Source: Erysipelotrichales bacterium
Lineage (GTDB): Bacteria > Bacillota_I > Bacilli_A > RFN20 > CAG-826
DNA: 62,206 nucleotides
Direction: 5' to 3'
Assembly: GCA_022508535.1 (NCBI GenBank)
Contig: JAFLUZ010000005.1
Coordinates: 51,189-113,394 of the forward strand
This document shows, in pieces, positions 36,437-45,504 of the stretch (position 1 is its first letter; each line of letters begins with the position of its first letter). A program made the translations under genes and the position numbers. Under the pieces are notes generated by a model. The model searched no databases. It had not been told where the DNA came from and saw only the letters and a program-made list of their open reading frames with translations.

Positions 36437-37639
36437 TCATTCTTCAACAACAAGTTTATAGTATTTAAATGTCATTTGCTGTTCTGAATCTTCCAGTGAT
36501 ACACATATATCAAATGTACCAGCACCATGAGGAGTTCCGCTCAACACACCCGAAGAATTTATTGAAAAGCCGTCTGGTAGTTCACTCCATTCTCTTACTC
36601 CATCAGGAGCGCTTGATGAGAATGTATATTTTTCACTACCACCACTACCTTTTAATTGCACACGATATCTTTCGCCAACTTTTCCTGTATTAAGTGTTGT
36701 GACTATTTCTAATGGAGTTGAAGACATTTGTGCTTTATACACTTCACCAGTTTCAGAAATCGTATCATCATTATTATAAAGATATGTATATTTTGCTTCT
36801 TTTAAACGAGATTCCGTTGGTGAATTAGTATTATCAATAAACCAAGCATATCTTTCTACAAATCCTAGTGACTCTAACATATCAGTCACGTTTTGTGTAT
36901 AAGATAAAGCGGCATCAAGTGTACAAGCTGGATTACCACTATGTCCGCCCCATACCCAAATATCAATCGCGGCAAACTCAGTAATCCAAATTGGACGTCT
37001 GTACTTCTCATATATTCTTATAAGTTCATCACGAAGTTCAGCCACAGCATTTTCATCAGCAAAATTTTGATAGCAATGTAAGGCAATAAAATCAACTCGG
37101 TAATTGCGTTTTATTGCGCCTTCCATAAATTCGTCTAACCAACCAGTTGAATATGAAGTTGGTGCTGGCGAAGATAATGGGATGCCAATTTTTTCAAGTT
37201 GAGGCCATAAATCAAGTGCTCTTTGAACAGAAATCCCTGAAGAAACACCTTGTGTATCTGCATCCGGTTCATTAAATGTAAGTAAATATTTATACTTTCC
37301 TTGTTCATATCCTGTGCGAATAGAGTTAAGAGTACGTGTATTTACATTACCTTCGCCCCAAATCATTGGAACAAATTCTGCATTGATATTATTAGCGAAG
37401 TCATTTGCGCTCCAGTTATAATACCAACTAATACCAAGATCTTCTAAAAGCATTGCACTTTTATCAGAACCATCATCATAACGTGAAACTGATACACCTT
37501 TTTTAGCAATTTTGTTAGAGGAGACTACATTTGAGTAATTTTCACTAGTACTAGCAATATTTTCCCAATCGCAGGACACAACAAAAGTACAGCAAAGCAT
37601 AAAAAACACTATTGAGAATATATGTATTATTCGTTTCAT
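36437..37639 (-). CDS. Lipoprotein glycoside hydrolase of the GH128 type (putative beta-1,3-glucanase)
   Basis: A lipoprotein signal with lipobox VVSC is followed by a TIM-barrel domain (about 45-290) like PF11790: GISWYYNWS, EFVPMIWG, YLLTFNEPD with the acid/base Glu, IALHCYQN, and IWITEFAAID with the nucleophile Glu. This is the sequence pattern of GH128 endo-beta-1,3-glucanases. Residues about 305-400 are a putative Ig domain (LPDGFSINSSGVLSGTP) of the He_PIG type. The protein should hydrolyse beta-1,3-glucan at the cell surface and feed the two anchored GH3 enzymes. The family call rests on motifs; subfamily and linkage specificity are inference. Confidence 0.85.
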   Translation of the reverse strand: MKRIIHIFSIVFFMLCCTFVVSCDWENIASTSENYSNVVSSNKIAKKGVSVSRYDDGSDKSAMLLEDLGISWYYNWSANDFANNINAEFVPMIWGEGNVNTRTLNSIRTGYEQGKYKYLLTFNEPDADTQGVSSGISVQRALDLWPQLEKIGIPLSSPAPTSYSTGWLDEFMEGAIKRNYRVDFIALHCYQNFADENAVAELRDELIRIYEKYRRPIWITEFAAIDIWVWGGHSGNPACTLDAALSYTQNVTDMLESLGFVERYAWFIDNTNSPTESRLKEAKYTYLYNNDDTISETGEVYKAQMSSTPLEIVTTLNTGKVGERYRVQLKGSGGSEKYTFSSSAPDGVREWSELPDGFSINSSGVLSGTPHGAGTFDICVSLEDSEQQMTFKYYKLVVEE

Positions 37640-37653
37640 TACTATCTCCTTTT

Positions 37654-38934
37654 TTAGTTCATTTTATCTTTAATCTTTTGGGTTATATCATTCGCCTTAC
37701 GATATATTTCTTCAATGTCTTCACCTAAATAAAAATTTCCGTTTTCATATAGAATCTTACCATTTATCATTGTCATTTTTATGTTTTGTTTAGAGCCGGA
37801 ATATACAATGTTTTTTGCAATATTATTAATAGGTTGCATATTAGGTTGATGCATATCAATCATAATAATATCTGCTAATTTACCTTCTCTTAAAACATCA
37901 GCATTATCTAACCCCATTGCTCTTGCACCATTAACTGTTGCCATATATAAAACATCAAGTGCATCACAGCAACTAGCATCTTCGTGTTTTAGTTTTTGAA
38001 GACCAGTCACAAGAAACATTTCTCTAAACATATCAAGAGCATTGTTGCTAGCTGGTCCATCAGTTCCAATCGCAACTGGAATGTTACTATCTAAAAATTT
38101 CTTAATATCTGCTATACCACTTGCAAGTTTGGTATTAGATCCTGGACAAGTAACAGCATATAATTTACGTTTTTTAAATATTTCAATATCATGATCCGAC
38201 ATTTCAACTAAATGGTAACCACCGCCACCATAGTTATATAAACCTAATTTATCAAAGTATTCAGTAGGTGTTAATCCATTATGTCTAGTTTTACATCCTT
38301 CCACTTCATCTTTTGTTTCCGAAGAATGTGTGAATACCGGTTCATGGAGTTCATTAGCTAGTTTTGCTAATTCTACTAATATTTTTTCATCAGTCGTATA
38401 TTCAGCATGAAAACCAAGTTTATAAGTTATTAACTCCGATATATTATTCAAGTAAGCATAGTTTTCACGCATAATTTGCACAGATTCAGTAAAGTTATTA
38501 ACACAACCAAGCACCACTGTTCTAAAGCCTGTTTCAATACTAGCTTTTGCAAAAGCGCGTGGTTCCATGTACATATCAAAATTCGCAGTTATACCACTTG
38601 ATACATATTCGGCAATTGCAAGTTTTGATAATTCATAAATATCATCGCTTGTAAGTTTTTCTTCCATTGGAAAAATTTTATTAAAAAGCCAATCATGAAG
38701 AGTTAAATCATCTGCATAGCTTCTTACGAATGTCATCGCAGAGTGTGTATGAGCATTTTTAAATCCAGGCATTAAGAGATTCTTGTTACAATCAATAATT
38801 CGGTCATAGTCATCAACTGGGGCTTTTTCTCCCACATACTCAATAAGATTATCTTTTACTACTAACTCACCTTCAAAAACATCAAAAGTATCATCTAGTG
38901 TTAAAATACGTGCGTTAATAAATTTGATTCTCAT
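37654..38934 (-). CDS. mtaD: Amidohydrolase, 5'-methylthioadenosine/S-adenosylhomocysteine deaminase type
   Basis: A 426-residue metal-dependent deaminase. GFKNAHTHSAM carries the metal HxH, VFTHSSETKDE the third His/Glu region, and VAIGTDGPASNN the metal Asp. Length and motifs fit MtaD/SsnA-type deaminases that act on methylthioadenosine, S-adenosylhomocysteine, adenosine or guanine-like substrates. The ATG at 38934 is preferred over the TTG at 38940 because the gaggtg site is 8 bases ahead of it. The GH128-like gene follows 14 bp after its stop, so they may be cotranscribed by chance. Substrate is inferred only at family level. Confidence 0.86.
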   Translation of the reverse strand: MRIKFINARILTLDDTFDVFEGELVVKDNLIEYVGEKAPVDDYDRIIDCNKNLLMPGFKNAHTHSAMTFVRSYADDLTLHDWLFNKIFPMEEKLTSDDIYELSKLAIAEYVSSGITANFDMYMEPRAFAKASIETGFRTVVLGCVNNFTESVQIMRENYAYLNNISELITYKLGFHAEYTTDEKILVELAKLANELHEPVFTHSSETKDEVEGCKTRHNGLTPTEYFDKLGLYNYGGGGYHLVEMSDHDIEIFKKRKLYAVTCPGSNTKLASGIADIKKFLDSNIPVAIGTDGPASNNALDMFREMFLVTGLQKLKHEDASCCDALDVLYMATVNGARAMGLDNADVLREGKLADIIMIDMHQPNMQPINNIAKNIVYSGSKQNIKMTMINGKILYENGNFYLGEDIEEIYRKANDITQKIKDKMN

Positions 38935-39030
38935 AAACAAATCACCTCTAATGCTTTTTTATATTATAAAAAAAATACTAAATACTTGCTAGATAATTAT
39001 GCATTAAAAGGTAATAAAAAAAAACAAACC

Positions 39031-39156
39031 CTAATGTTTTTCAGTCTTTTTGCATGTTTTTTTTAATTTGCAATTTTCACAACTTATATTATTACTAGAT
39101 CTAATTGAAAAAATGACTAACAAAAAAAGAATGCATATAATTAAAAAATCACTCAT
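39031..39156 (-). CDS. FeoB-associated Cys-rich membrane protein (41 aa)
   Basis: This tiny gene starts at the ATG at 39156 that overlaps the feoB stop (ATGA). The product is one membrane helix (DFLIICILFLLVIFSI) followed by a short Cys-rich tail, CENCKLKKTCKK (CxxC plus a third Cys). That is the build of the FeoB-associated Cys-rich proteins found after feoB in many Firmicutes, which may stand in for FeoC. It is too short for usual ORF cut-offs. No ribosome site of its own is obvious, which fits translational coupling with feoB. Confidence 0.82.
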   Translation of the reverse strand: MSDFLIICILFLLVIFSIRSSNNISCENCKLKKTCKKTEKH

Positions 39157-40934
39157 AAAAATAATCCTCCAACGAGACTTATCAAAGAGGCTAAAACATA
39201 GGCAAATAATGTCTGAAGAACAACGATAATTAACATCTTTTTAGTACTTCTTAATTCTTGTTTAATTGTTGCAATTGCACTAATACATGGAGCAGAGAAT
39301 AAATTAAATACACAAAAACTAAATGCTGTTAAAGGAGTAAAGAAATTAAATGTGTCTGTTACAAACAAATTACTATTGCCACTTGCTAAAATCTCCATGC
39401 TCGCTACTACTTGTTCTTTAGCAATTATTCCTTGAATAGCACTTATTGAAGCCTCCCATGAGTTTACTCTTAAAATCGGATAAAAAATGAAAGAAATACT
39501 CTTACCTATAAAAGCCAAAACAGAATTAGATATATCATTTGTGAAACTAAATGATGTAGAGACATGTGCCAAGCACCAAATAATGATTGAACTAAATAAA
39601 ATAACACTCCCCGCCCGTTTTATAAAATCCCAACATTTTTGCAAAGTATCTTTAAAAATATACTTAAAATCAGGTAGCTGATACTTTGGAAGCTCAGAAA
39701 TAAAATAGGTCTCTTCATTTTTTCTTTTTTTCAACAATAATGCTAAAAAAATGATTAATAATATCGCAAGAAAATATAAAGACACAGAAACTAATCCTCG
39801 ATAATTCGGAAAGAAAAAGCTAGAAATTAGCACAATTAAAGGTAGTTTTGCAGAGCACGGAATAAATGAGGTTAATGCAATTGTTTTTTCTCTTTCTTTT
39901 TTATTATCAATTGTTCGAGCAGTCATAATCGCCGGAACTGAACACCCAGATCCTACAATAAAAGGAATTAATGATTTTCCACTTAACCCTAACCAGTGAA
40001 ATAATTTGTCTAGTAACATTGCAATACGACTCATATAACCAGTGTTTTCTAAAATATTAATACATAAAAACAAAACTAATAGTTGTGGTAAAAAAGTTAA
40101 AACAGAACCCACACCTACTAATATACCATCACATATTAGCGAAATTAGCCAATTTGAAGTTCCAAGTGTGACTAACACATTATTCGTTATAGATATTAAA
40201 TTCGCTAGTATTGTTTCTACCAATATTGATAATGTGTTTCCCACAACGCTTGTTGATAAATAATATACAAAAGCCATGATAATTATAAAAAACGGTATTC
40301 CAAAATACTTATGCAAAAATATCTTGTCTAGCTTATTATTTGAATTTTCCTGTTCTTTTTTCAAAACTTTTTTACTGACTAAATCGATAAAGTTATATCG
40401 ATTTGCAATCGTTTTTTCTATGTCTACATCATGTTTAATAAAAATTTTTTTGTTAATAAATTTATCTTTGTTTATTTCATTTATTAACTCAGTTATTCCA
40501 AAATTAGTCTTACTTGAGATTTTAACAACTTTTATTCCTAGTATTCTTTCTAGCTCATCTATATCAATTTTCAGATGTTCTTTATCCAGCAAGTCGCACA
40601 TATTTAAAGCAAGAATCATAGGAATTCCCGTTTCTTTTAACTGGGTAGTTAAATATAAACTTCTCTCTAAAATCGTTACATCAATCACATTAATTATTAA
40701 ATCAATTTTATTGTTTTGAATATAATTTGTCGTAATCTCTTCTTCTGAAGAATATGGGATTAGTGAATATGTTCCTGGAAGATCAATTAAATTGTGTTTT
40801 GTGTTTTTGATTACTCCCATCTTTGCTTCTATGGTGACGCCTGGCCAATTACCAATTTTTTGTTTTGTTACACACAATGAATTAAAAAGCGATGATTTGC
40901 CACTATTTTGATTTCCAACTAGAGCGATGTTCAT
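39153..40934 (-). CDS. feoB: Ferrous iron transporter FeoB
   Basis: A 593-residue FeoB. The N-terminal G domain has G1 GNQNSGKSSLF, G3 IDLPGTYSL and G4 LNMCDLLD; the GNWPGVTIE stretch is the switch I hallmark. The membrane part has eight helices with the conserved SGCSVPAI and CSAKLPLI core cysteines that line the pore. It is at the short end of the family (E. coli 773). The gene overlaps feoA by 4 bp and the Cys-rich gene by 4 bp, forming a tight feoAB-X operon for Fe(II) uptake under anaerobic conditions. Confidence 0.96.
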   Translation of the reverse strand: MNIALVGNQNSGKSSLFNSLCVTKQKIGNWPGVTIEAKMGVIKNTKHNLIDLPGTYSLIPYSSEEEITTNYIQNNKIDLIINVIDVTILERSLYLTTQLKETGIPMILALNMCDLLDKEHLKIDIDELERILGIKVVKISSKTNFGITELINEINKDKFINKKIFIKHDVDIEKTIANRYNFIDLVSKKVLKKEQENSNNKLDKIFLHKYFGIPFFIIIMAFVYYLSTSVVGNTLSILVETILANLISITNNVLVTLGTSNWLISLICDGILVGVGSVLTFLPQLLVLFLCINILENTGYMSRIAMLLDKLFHWLGLSGKSLIPFIVGSGCSVPAIMTARTIDNKKEREKTIALTSFIPCSAKLPLIVLISSFFFPNYRGLVSVSLYFLAILLIIFLALLLKKRKNEETYFISELPKYQLPDFKYIFKDTLQKCWDFIKRAGSVILFSSIIIWCLAHVSTSFSFTNDISNSVLAFIGKSISFIFYPILRVNSWEASISAIQGIIAKEQVVASMEILASGNSNLFVTDTFNFFTPLTAFSFCVFNLFSAPCISAIATIKQELRSTKKMLIIVVLQTLFAYVLASLISLVGGLFL

Positions 40935-41161
40935 GCATTTTCCTCGACAAGAATTAAATCTAATTCACTTTTTCTCATTGTAAGTTGATATCCCCTTAAA
41001 GAAATAGTTATTGGGTCATTTAGTGGTGATACTTTAATAATTTCAACCATAGTCCCAGGAATTATCCCCATTTCCATTTGACGAATTCGATATTTTCCAG
41101 TACTTTCTAATTTTAAAATTTTAACTTTTTTATTAATTTCAATCTCGCTTAATTTTTTCAT
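40931..41161 (-). CDS. feoA: Ferrous iron transport protein FeoA
   Basis: A 76-residue SH3-like FeoA: KLSEIEINKKVKI at the start, RQMEMGIIPGTMVEIIK in the middle (family consensus RLxxxGxxPGxxV) and DPITISLRGYQLTMRKSE near the end. It is thought to regulate FeoB by contact at the membrane. No Shine-Dalgarno is seen before the ATG; the sequence upstream is only TA-rich (a TATATT box ends about five bases ahead), so a leaderless transcript is possible. Confidence 0.93.
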   Translation of the reverse strand: MKKLSEIEINKKVKILKLESTGKYRIRQMEMGIIPGTMVEIIKVSPLNDPITISLRGYQLTMRKSELDLILVEENA

Positions 41162-41189
41162 ATTAAAATATATGAATTAGCATTTAAAA

Positions 41190-41213
41190 AAATAGCGATA
41201 TTACTCGCTATTT
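41190..41213 (-). terminator. ldhA terminator overlapping its stop codon
   Basis: Stem aaatagcga/tcgctattt with a 6-nt loop and a minus-strand T7 run; the TAG stop (41208-41210) is inside the 5' arm of the transcript hairpin. Confidence 0.85.
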
Positions 41214-42200
41214 CACAATATTTCTTTCATCAATGTTATTTTCAAAATAACCAATGGCGTTTTCTAGTGTTGTCTTTGCAATCGCCTCTAATGCTTCTTC
41301 TGTTAAGAATGCTTGATGTGAAGTAATTATGACATTTGGGAATGATAATAATCTTGATGTTGTTGAATGTTCTAAAATATCATCTTCACGATTCTCAAAA
41401 ACATTATCTCCTTCTTCTTCATAAACATCTAATCCTACTCCAGAAAATTTCTTATTTCGAATACCAGCGATAAGATCATCAGTATCCACTAATAAACCAC
41501 GCGATGTGTTAATTAATATAACTCCATCTTTCATTTTACTTATTGTTTGTTTATTAATAAGATGATAATTTTCTAAAGTGGCTGGACAATGAAGTGAAAT
41601 CAAATCACTTCTTTTAAATAATTCTTCTAGTGATACATATTCAACAAAATCTAAATCTTTATTAGGATATAAATCATAGGCTATAACTTTCATACCAAAG
41701 CCATGACATATTTTACACATGCATGCACCAATTTTCCCGACACCAATTATACCTGCAACTTTTCCATATAAATTAATTCCAGTTAAACCTGCCAAAGAAA
41801 AATTATTTTCTCTAACTTTTATATAGGCTTTATGAATATGACGATTTACCGCAAGTGCAAGCGCCATAGCGTGCTCAGCAATTGCTTCTGGCGAATAAGC
41901 TGGCACTCTTAAAACGGTTAATCCAACTTTTTTTGCATACTCAACATCGACATTATTAAATCCAGCACAACGAAGTAAAACAAGTCTAATATCATATTCT
42001 AAAAGTTTATCAATTAACACTTTATCTAATTGGCAGTTAACAAATATACAAATAGCGTCATATCCTTTTGCTAATTCAATTGTTTGTGATGATAATTCTG
42101 TATCAAGGTATTCTAATGCAATATTTGAGTAATCATTTAGACACTTATTAAAGCTTTCCCTATCATAGTTTTTTGCATCATATACAAGAATTTTTATCAT
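41208..42200 (-). CDS. ldhA: D-lactate dehydrogenase (2-hydroxyacid dehydrogenase)
   Basis: The 330-residue enzyme reduces pyruvate to D-lactate with NADH. It has LLRCAGFNNVD (substrate Arg region), the Rossmann loop GIIGVGKIGACM, NTSRGLLVD with the catalytic Arg, GLDVYEEEG with the Glu, and ITSHQAFLT with the catalytic His. These are D-LDH-type signatures rather than glycerate dehydrogenase. The start is the ATG at 42200, with aaggag 8 bases before; the GTG at 42209 would lie within that site. It suggests a fermentative life. Confidence 0.93.
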   Translation of the reverse strand: MIKILVYDAKNYDRESFNKCLNDYSNIALEYLDTELSSQTIELAKGYDAICIFVNCQLDKVLIDKLLEYDIRLVLLRCAGFNNVDVEYAKKVGLTVLRVPAYSPEAIAEHAMALALAVNRHIHKAYIKVRENNFSLAGLTGINLYGKVAGIIGVGKIGACMCKICHGFGMKVIAYDLYPNKDLDFVEYVSLEELFKRSDLISLHCPATLENYHLINKQTISKMKDGVILINTSRGLLVDTDDLIAGIRNKKFSGVGLDVYEEEGDNVFENREDDILEHSTTSRLLSFPNVIITSHQAFLTEEALEAIAKTTLENAIGYFENNIDERNIVK

Positions 42201-42277
42201 ATCAATCACTCCTTTTAATTATTATAGCAGTTCTAAATATAAATATTTACTGATATGTTCATATATTTATTTCCAGT

Positions 42278-42306
42278 TTGAATTGGTAAGAAAATTCAGC
42301 TATATT
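42278..42306 (+). promoter_or_regulatory. Promoter of the acyltransferase gene
   Basis: TTGAAT, a 17-bp spacer and TATATT, 29 bases before the ATG at 42336. Confidence 0.65.
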
Positions 42307-42335
42307 ATTCATATGGAAAGGTAATTATAAATAAC

Positions 42336-43367
42336 ATGTATCTAGATAAAAAGCTTATTAATTTAAAAGATATAAGTTTGGCAAGAAATTTCATTTATGG
42401 AATTTCAATTCTTTGGATTGTGTTTTATCATTGTGCATTAAATATTCCCGGTGGTTTTTTTCAAACTATTAAAGCATATGGTGATTGCGCAGTTGAAATT
42501 TTCTTTTTACTATCAGGGTGTTTCTTATATTTCTCTTATACTAAAAATCATAACGTGACATGTTTTTATAAGAAAAGACTTAAAAGAACACTTCCATATT
42601 ATCTAATTTTCTATGGAATTGTATTTGTCAGCTTTAATTTGATAATTAATTTTAATCCTTTACAATTTTTCTTAAATTACACTATGCTTGATTTTTGGAT
42701 TAATGGTTTAGGTAACTCTCCTTGGTTCTTGGCAGGAATAATTATTTTTTATCTTTCATATCCATTAATCTATAAAATATTTTTTGAAGATTGTAAGCAC
42801 AAAAAAATATCTATCTCATTATTTTTAATTATTTTATCTGTATCTGGTACACTTTTAAGCATATATATACCGCATCTAAGAATTTTTATTTACCGCATTC
42901 CTATCTTTTTAATTGGTTGCTTAATAGGAAAGTTTATTTACGAAGAAAAGGAAATGAAGTTTTACCATCTTCTTATCTTAATTGGTTTCTTACTTGTCGG
43001 AAAGATATTATTCTCTTATTTTGCAAACATTTCTATATTTAGAAATATATATTACATACCTCTATCACTAATTATTGTATTCCTATTATCGCAACTTTAT
43101 AAATTTAATGAAAAATATATAAAAATAATAAACACACCATTTGAGTATATTGGTATGTTTACGTTAGAAATTTATTTAACTCATGAAAAAGTTCAAGAAA
43201 ATTTATTCCGTATTTTGGAGTTTTTCAAAATAAATGTCTCTTTTAATAACCAAATTTATCAATGCATCTGCATTTCTCTAGCAATTTTAATAAGCATCGG
43301 ATTAGCAAGTTTGATTAAATTTGTAAGTGAATTATTACAAAAAAAGTCTTCTGCAGCGTCAGTATAA
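42336..43367 (+). CDS. Acyltransferase 3 family membrane protein
   Basis: A 343-residue protein with ten predicted helices and the family features: LARNFIYGISILWIVFYHC near residue 20 with the conserved His, FFLLSGCFLYFSY near 58, and NSPWFLAGIIIFYL at 127. OafA/YrhL-type enzymes O-acetylate exported sugars or cell-wall glycans. It ends back-to-back with the ASCH gene (no gap). Its substrate is unknown; an O-acetyltransferase gene is two genes away on the other strand. Confidence 0.88.
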   Translation: MYLDKKLINLKDISLARNFIYGISILWIVFYHCALNIPGGFFQTIKAYGDCAVEIFFLLSGCFLYFSYTKNHNVTCFYKKRLKRTLPYYLIFYGIVFVSFNLIINFNPLQFFLNYTMLDFWINGLGNSPWFLAGIIIFYLSYPLIYKIFFEDCKHKKISISLFLIILSVSGTLLSIYIPHLRIFIYRIPIFLIGCLIGKFIYEEKEMKFYHLLILIGFLLVGKILFSYFANISIFRNIYYIPLSLIIVFLLSQLYKFNEKYIKIINTPFEYIGMFTLEIYLTHEKVQENLFRILEFFKINVSFNNQIYQCICISLAILISIGLASLIKFVSELLQKKSSAASV

Positions 43368-43811
43368 TTATTTTAAAATATCATTTATTTCGTTTTGGAT
43401 ATCTTCGCTTAGATTATCTTTAGCGAAATCTTTTAGTAATTGTTTTGTGTGATGAATGCGTAAAGATTTATCACTTTCAAAAAGTGAAATTTCAATTCCT
43501 AGAGCGCCGTATTTTTCTATTTGTTCAACTGAGTAATACTCTAACATATCACGTGGATTTGCAACTTCATCATTTTTATAACCTAATACAGTTTTAGGAA
43601 ACATTTTATATAGATCATCAAAGTTTTTACATGGAATCAATCGCAATACTTTTACATAAATCTTTTCATCTGTTTCAATATTTTGAAAACAAATCACATC
43701 ATCCACTTTTATCTTTTTTCTTTTTTCATCGTTCAAACGCATTTCCACTGTCTTAACTTTTGATTTTATCATTTCAAATGCCTCGTTATATAATTTCATA
43801 TCATGTTCCAT
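43368..43811 (-). CDS. ASCH-domain protein
   Basis: The start at 43811 has a ggagga site 6 bases ahead. The 147-residue protein opens with MKLYNEAFEMIKSKVKTVEM, has the ASCH signature KTVEMRLND then VDDVICFQN, and LRLIPCKNFDDLYKMFP. ASCH domains form a PUA-like barrel that binds RNA or modified bases. A C-terminal extension of about 35 residues is helical and not part of the fold. It lies 27 bp after the acetyltransferase gene, so they may be one operon. Confidence 0.85.
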   Translation of the reverse strand: MEHDMKLYNEAFEMIKSKVKTVEMRLNDEKRKKIKVDDVICFQNIETDEKIYVKVLRLIPCKNFDDLYKMFPKTVLGYKNDEVANPRDMLEYYSVEQIEKYGALGIEISLFESDKSLRIHHTKQLLKDFAKDNLSEDIQNEINDILK

Positions 43812-43838
43812 AATGAATCCTCCAAAAGACATTTAGCT

Positions 43839-44393
43839 TTAAAGTTTTTTAATAACTCTACATGGATTTCCTACTGCTACTGTATTAGAAGGAATATCTT
43901 TATTAACTACACTTCCTGCACCAATTACAACATTATCGCCAATTGTTACGCCAGGGAGAACAACTACATTACCACCAAACCAAACATTGCTTCCGATAGT
44001 GATTGGCTTTGCATATTCTAAACCTTCATTTCTTGTTTTGGCATCAAGAGGATGTCCTGCAGTATAAAAGCCACAGTTAGGACCAACAAAAACATTATCG
44101 CCAAATTTAACTTTGTTTCCATCCAAAATAATTAAATTATGATTTGAATAAAAATTCTCACCAATTTCAATGTTATAGCCATAATCACAGTTAAATGGTT
44201 GTTCGATTATAAAATTGTTTTTCGTTTTTCCTAAGATCTTAAAAAGTAGTTCTTTTCTTTCTTCTATTTTTGAAGGAAGCAAATTGTTATACAAATAACA
44301 TAAATCTTTTACTTTGATTCTTTCTTTAATTAATTCTTCATCATAATTGGCGTTATAAATTTCACCATTTAACATTTTGTCTTTTTCAGTCAT
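43839..44393 (-). CDS. maa: Sugar O-acetyltransferase (maltose/galactoside acetyltransferase type)
   Basis: A 184-residue left-handed beta-helix enzyme. TEKDKMLNGEIYNANYDEEL matches the Maa N-terminal cap, and the hexapeptide repeat region is clear (IEIGENFYSN, VKFGDNVFVGPNC, ITIGSNVWFGGNV, VTIGDNVVIGAGS, with the AVGNPCRVIKKL end). The catalytic His is in the TAGHPLDAKTRN loop. The ATG at 44393 is used since aggggaaa lies 8 bases ahead; the one at 44399 would be too close. It acetylates sugars with acetyl-CoA. Confidence 0.92.
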   Translation of the reverse strand: MTEKDKMLNGEIYNANYDEELIKERIKVKDLCYLYNNLLPSKIEERKELLFKILGKTKNNFIIEQPFNCDYGYNIEIGENFYSNHNLIILDGNKVKFGDNVFVGPNCGFYTAGHPLDAKTRNEGLEYAKPITIGSNVWFGGNVVVLPGVTIGDNVVIGAGSVVNKDIPSNTVAVGNPCRVIKKL

Positions 44394-44624
44394 AGACATT
44401 TTCCCCTAAATTTAATATAAAACTTTTTTGTAAACTTATTTTATCATACCATATATAAAAACACTTTCGAATGATAGACAAGTTATTACCAAACGAAAAT
44501 GTTTCATTTGTTTTTAAACATCAACCAATATTTACAAATTGACTATTTGATTTTGTTATTACACAAATAATCTAAAATTTGTTAAGAATAATAAAAAAGA
44601 TCGATTCATTATCGAGTAATACAT

Positions 44625-45359
44625 CTATTTTTGCGATTGAATTTTTTTACAAATTTTATTAATTTTTTTACAAGCATGATTATAATTTGAAATATCCATT
44701 TTGCGTGTTGAATTAAAATAACTTAGACATTCTTTATCAAAATCATAAATCATAGGAATTAGACTTTTATAAGCACTAGCCGGCATAATAGTTTCTGACA
44801 CATAAAGATTTCTACCAAATTCTTTAAGTTTTTTATAATCTTCCTCTTCTACTTTTGATTTTGTCAATATAACAATAGCGGCAATGTTAGAGCATTTTTC
44901 ATTTAATCCATCTAGTTTTAAACATATATCATCAATATCTTTTTCAAAGTCCGTTAATGATGTAAACGCAACTAAATAACATATTCTATCCTTTGATAAT
45001 GAAAATTCTTTCTTGCGATAAAAAGCATCAACAAGTTCAAATTCTTCTTCTAACTTTTGCTTTAAGCTTGTTAAATTAACATTTTCAATTTTGCATAAAG
45101 GTAATTTTGAATACTTATTTAATTGTTTTTCGACACCAATGTATATACTGTCTTTAAAAATGTAGATCAAAAGAATAAGGGCAATAATCATCAAGGAAAA
45201 AAATCCAATTAATCCTACTAGTGGCCACCAGAAATCTCCATATCCAGATTCTTTTAAAACGTTACAAATCGGTAGAATTGCAATTGACATAACCATCAAT
45301 ATACATGCAATAACCGTTATTAAATAAACTGTTTTTTTTGATTTTTGTTTCTTTTCCAT
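44625..45359 (-). CDS. Membrane protein of unknown function with cytosolic domain
   Basis: Residues 10-35 and 45-70 are two membrane helices (TVYLITVIACILMVMSIAIL, LVGLIGFFSLMIIALILLIYI). The remaining 170 residues form a mixed alpha/beta domain with CYLVAFTSLTDFEKD, NIAAIVILTKSKVEEED and NLYVSETIMPASAYKSL. No known family is evident. It is divergent from the 45505 membrane gene and has an Lys-rich C-terminus. A regulatory or sensory role is possible but not shown. Confidence 0.7.
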   Translation of the reverse strand: MEKKQKSKKTVYLITVIACILMVMSIAILPICNVLKESGYGDFWWPLVGLIGFFSLMIIALILLIYIFKDSIYIGVEKQLNKYSKLPLCKIENVNLTSLKQKLEEEFELVDAFYRKKEFSLSKDRICYLVAFTSLTDFEKDIDDICLKLDGLNEKCSNIAAIVILTKSKVEEEDYKKLKEFGRNLYVSETIMPASAYKSLIPMIYDFDKECLSYFNSTRKMDISNYNHACKKINKICKKIQSQK

Positions 45360-45439
45360 ATAAATTGCCTCTTTTCATTGTCTTTAAGATTGATTATGCA
45401 CTAATATATTACCATATTTGTCATAATAAAAATATACCG

Positions 45440-45468
45440 TTGACAAATGTATACAAATGTAATATTAT
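45440..45468 (+). promoter_or_regulatory. Promoter of the 45505 gene with a direct repeat in its spacer
   Basis: TTGACA, a 17-bp spacer and TATTAT. Two copies of acaaatgt, 2 bp apart, overlap the -35 box and the spacer, a layout suited to a repressor. Confidence 0.7.
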
Positions 45469-45504
45469 TCATATATAAACTTATAACGAAAGAAGGTACT
45501 TATT

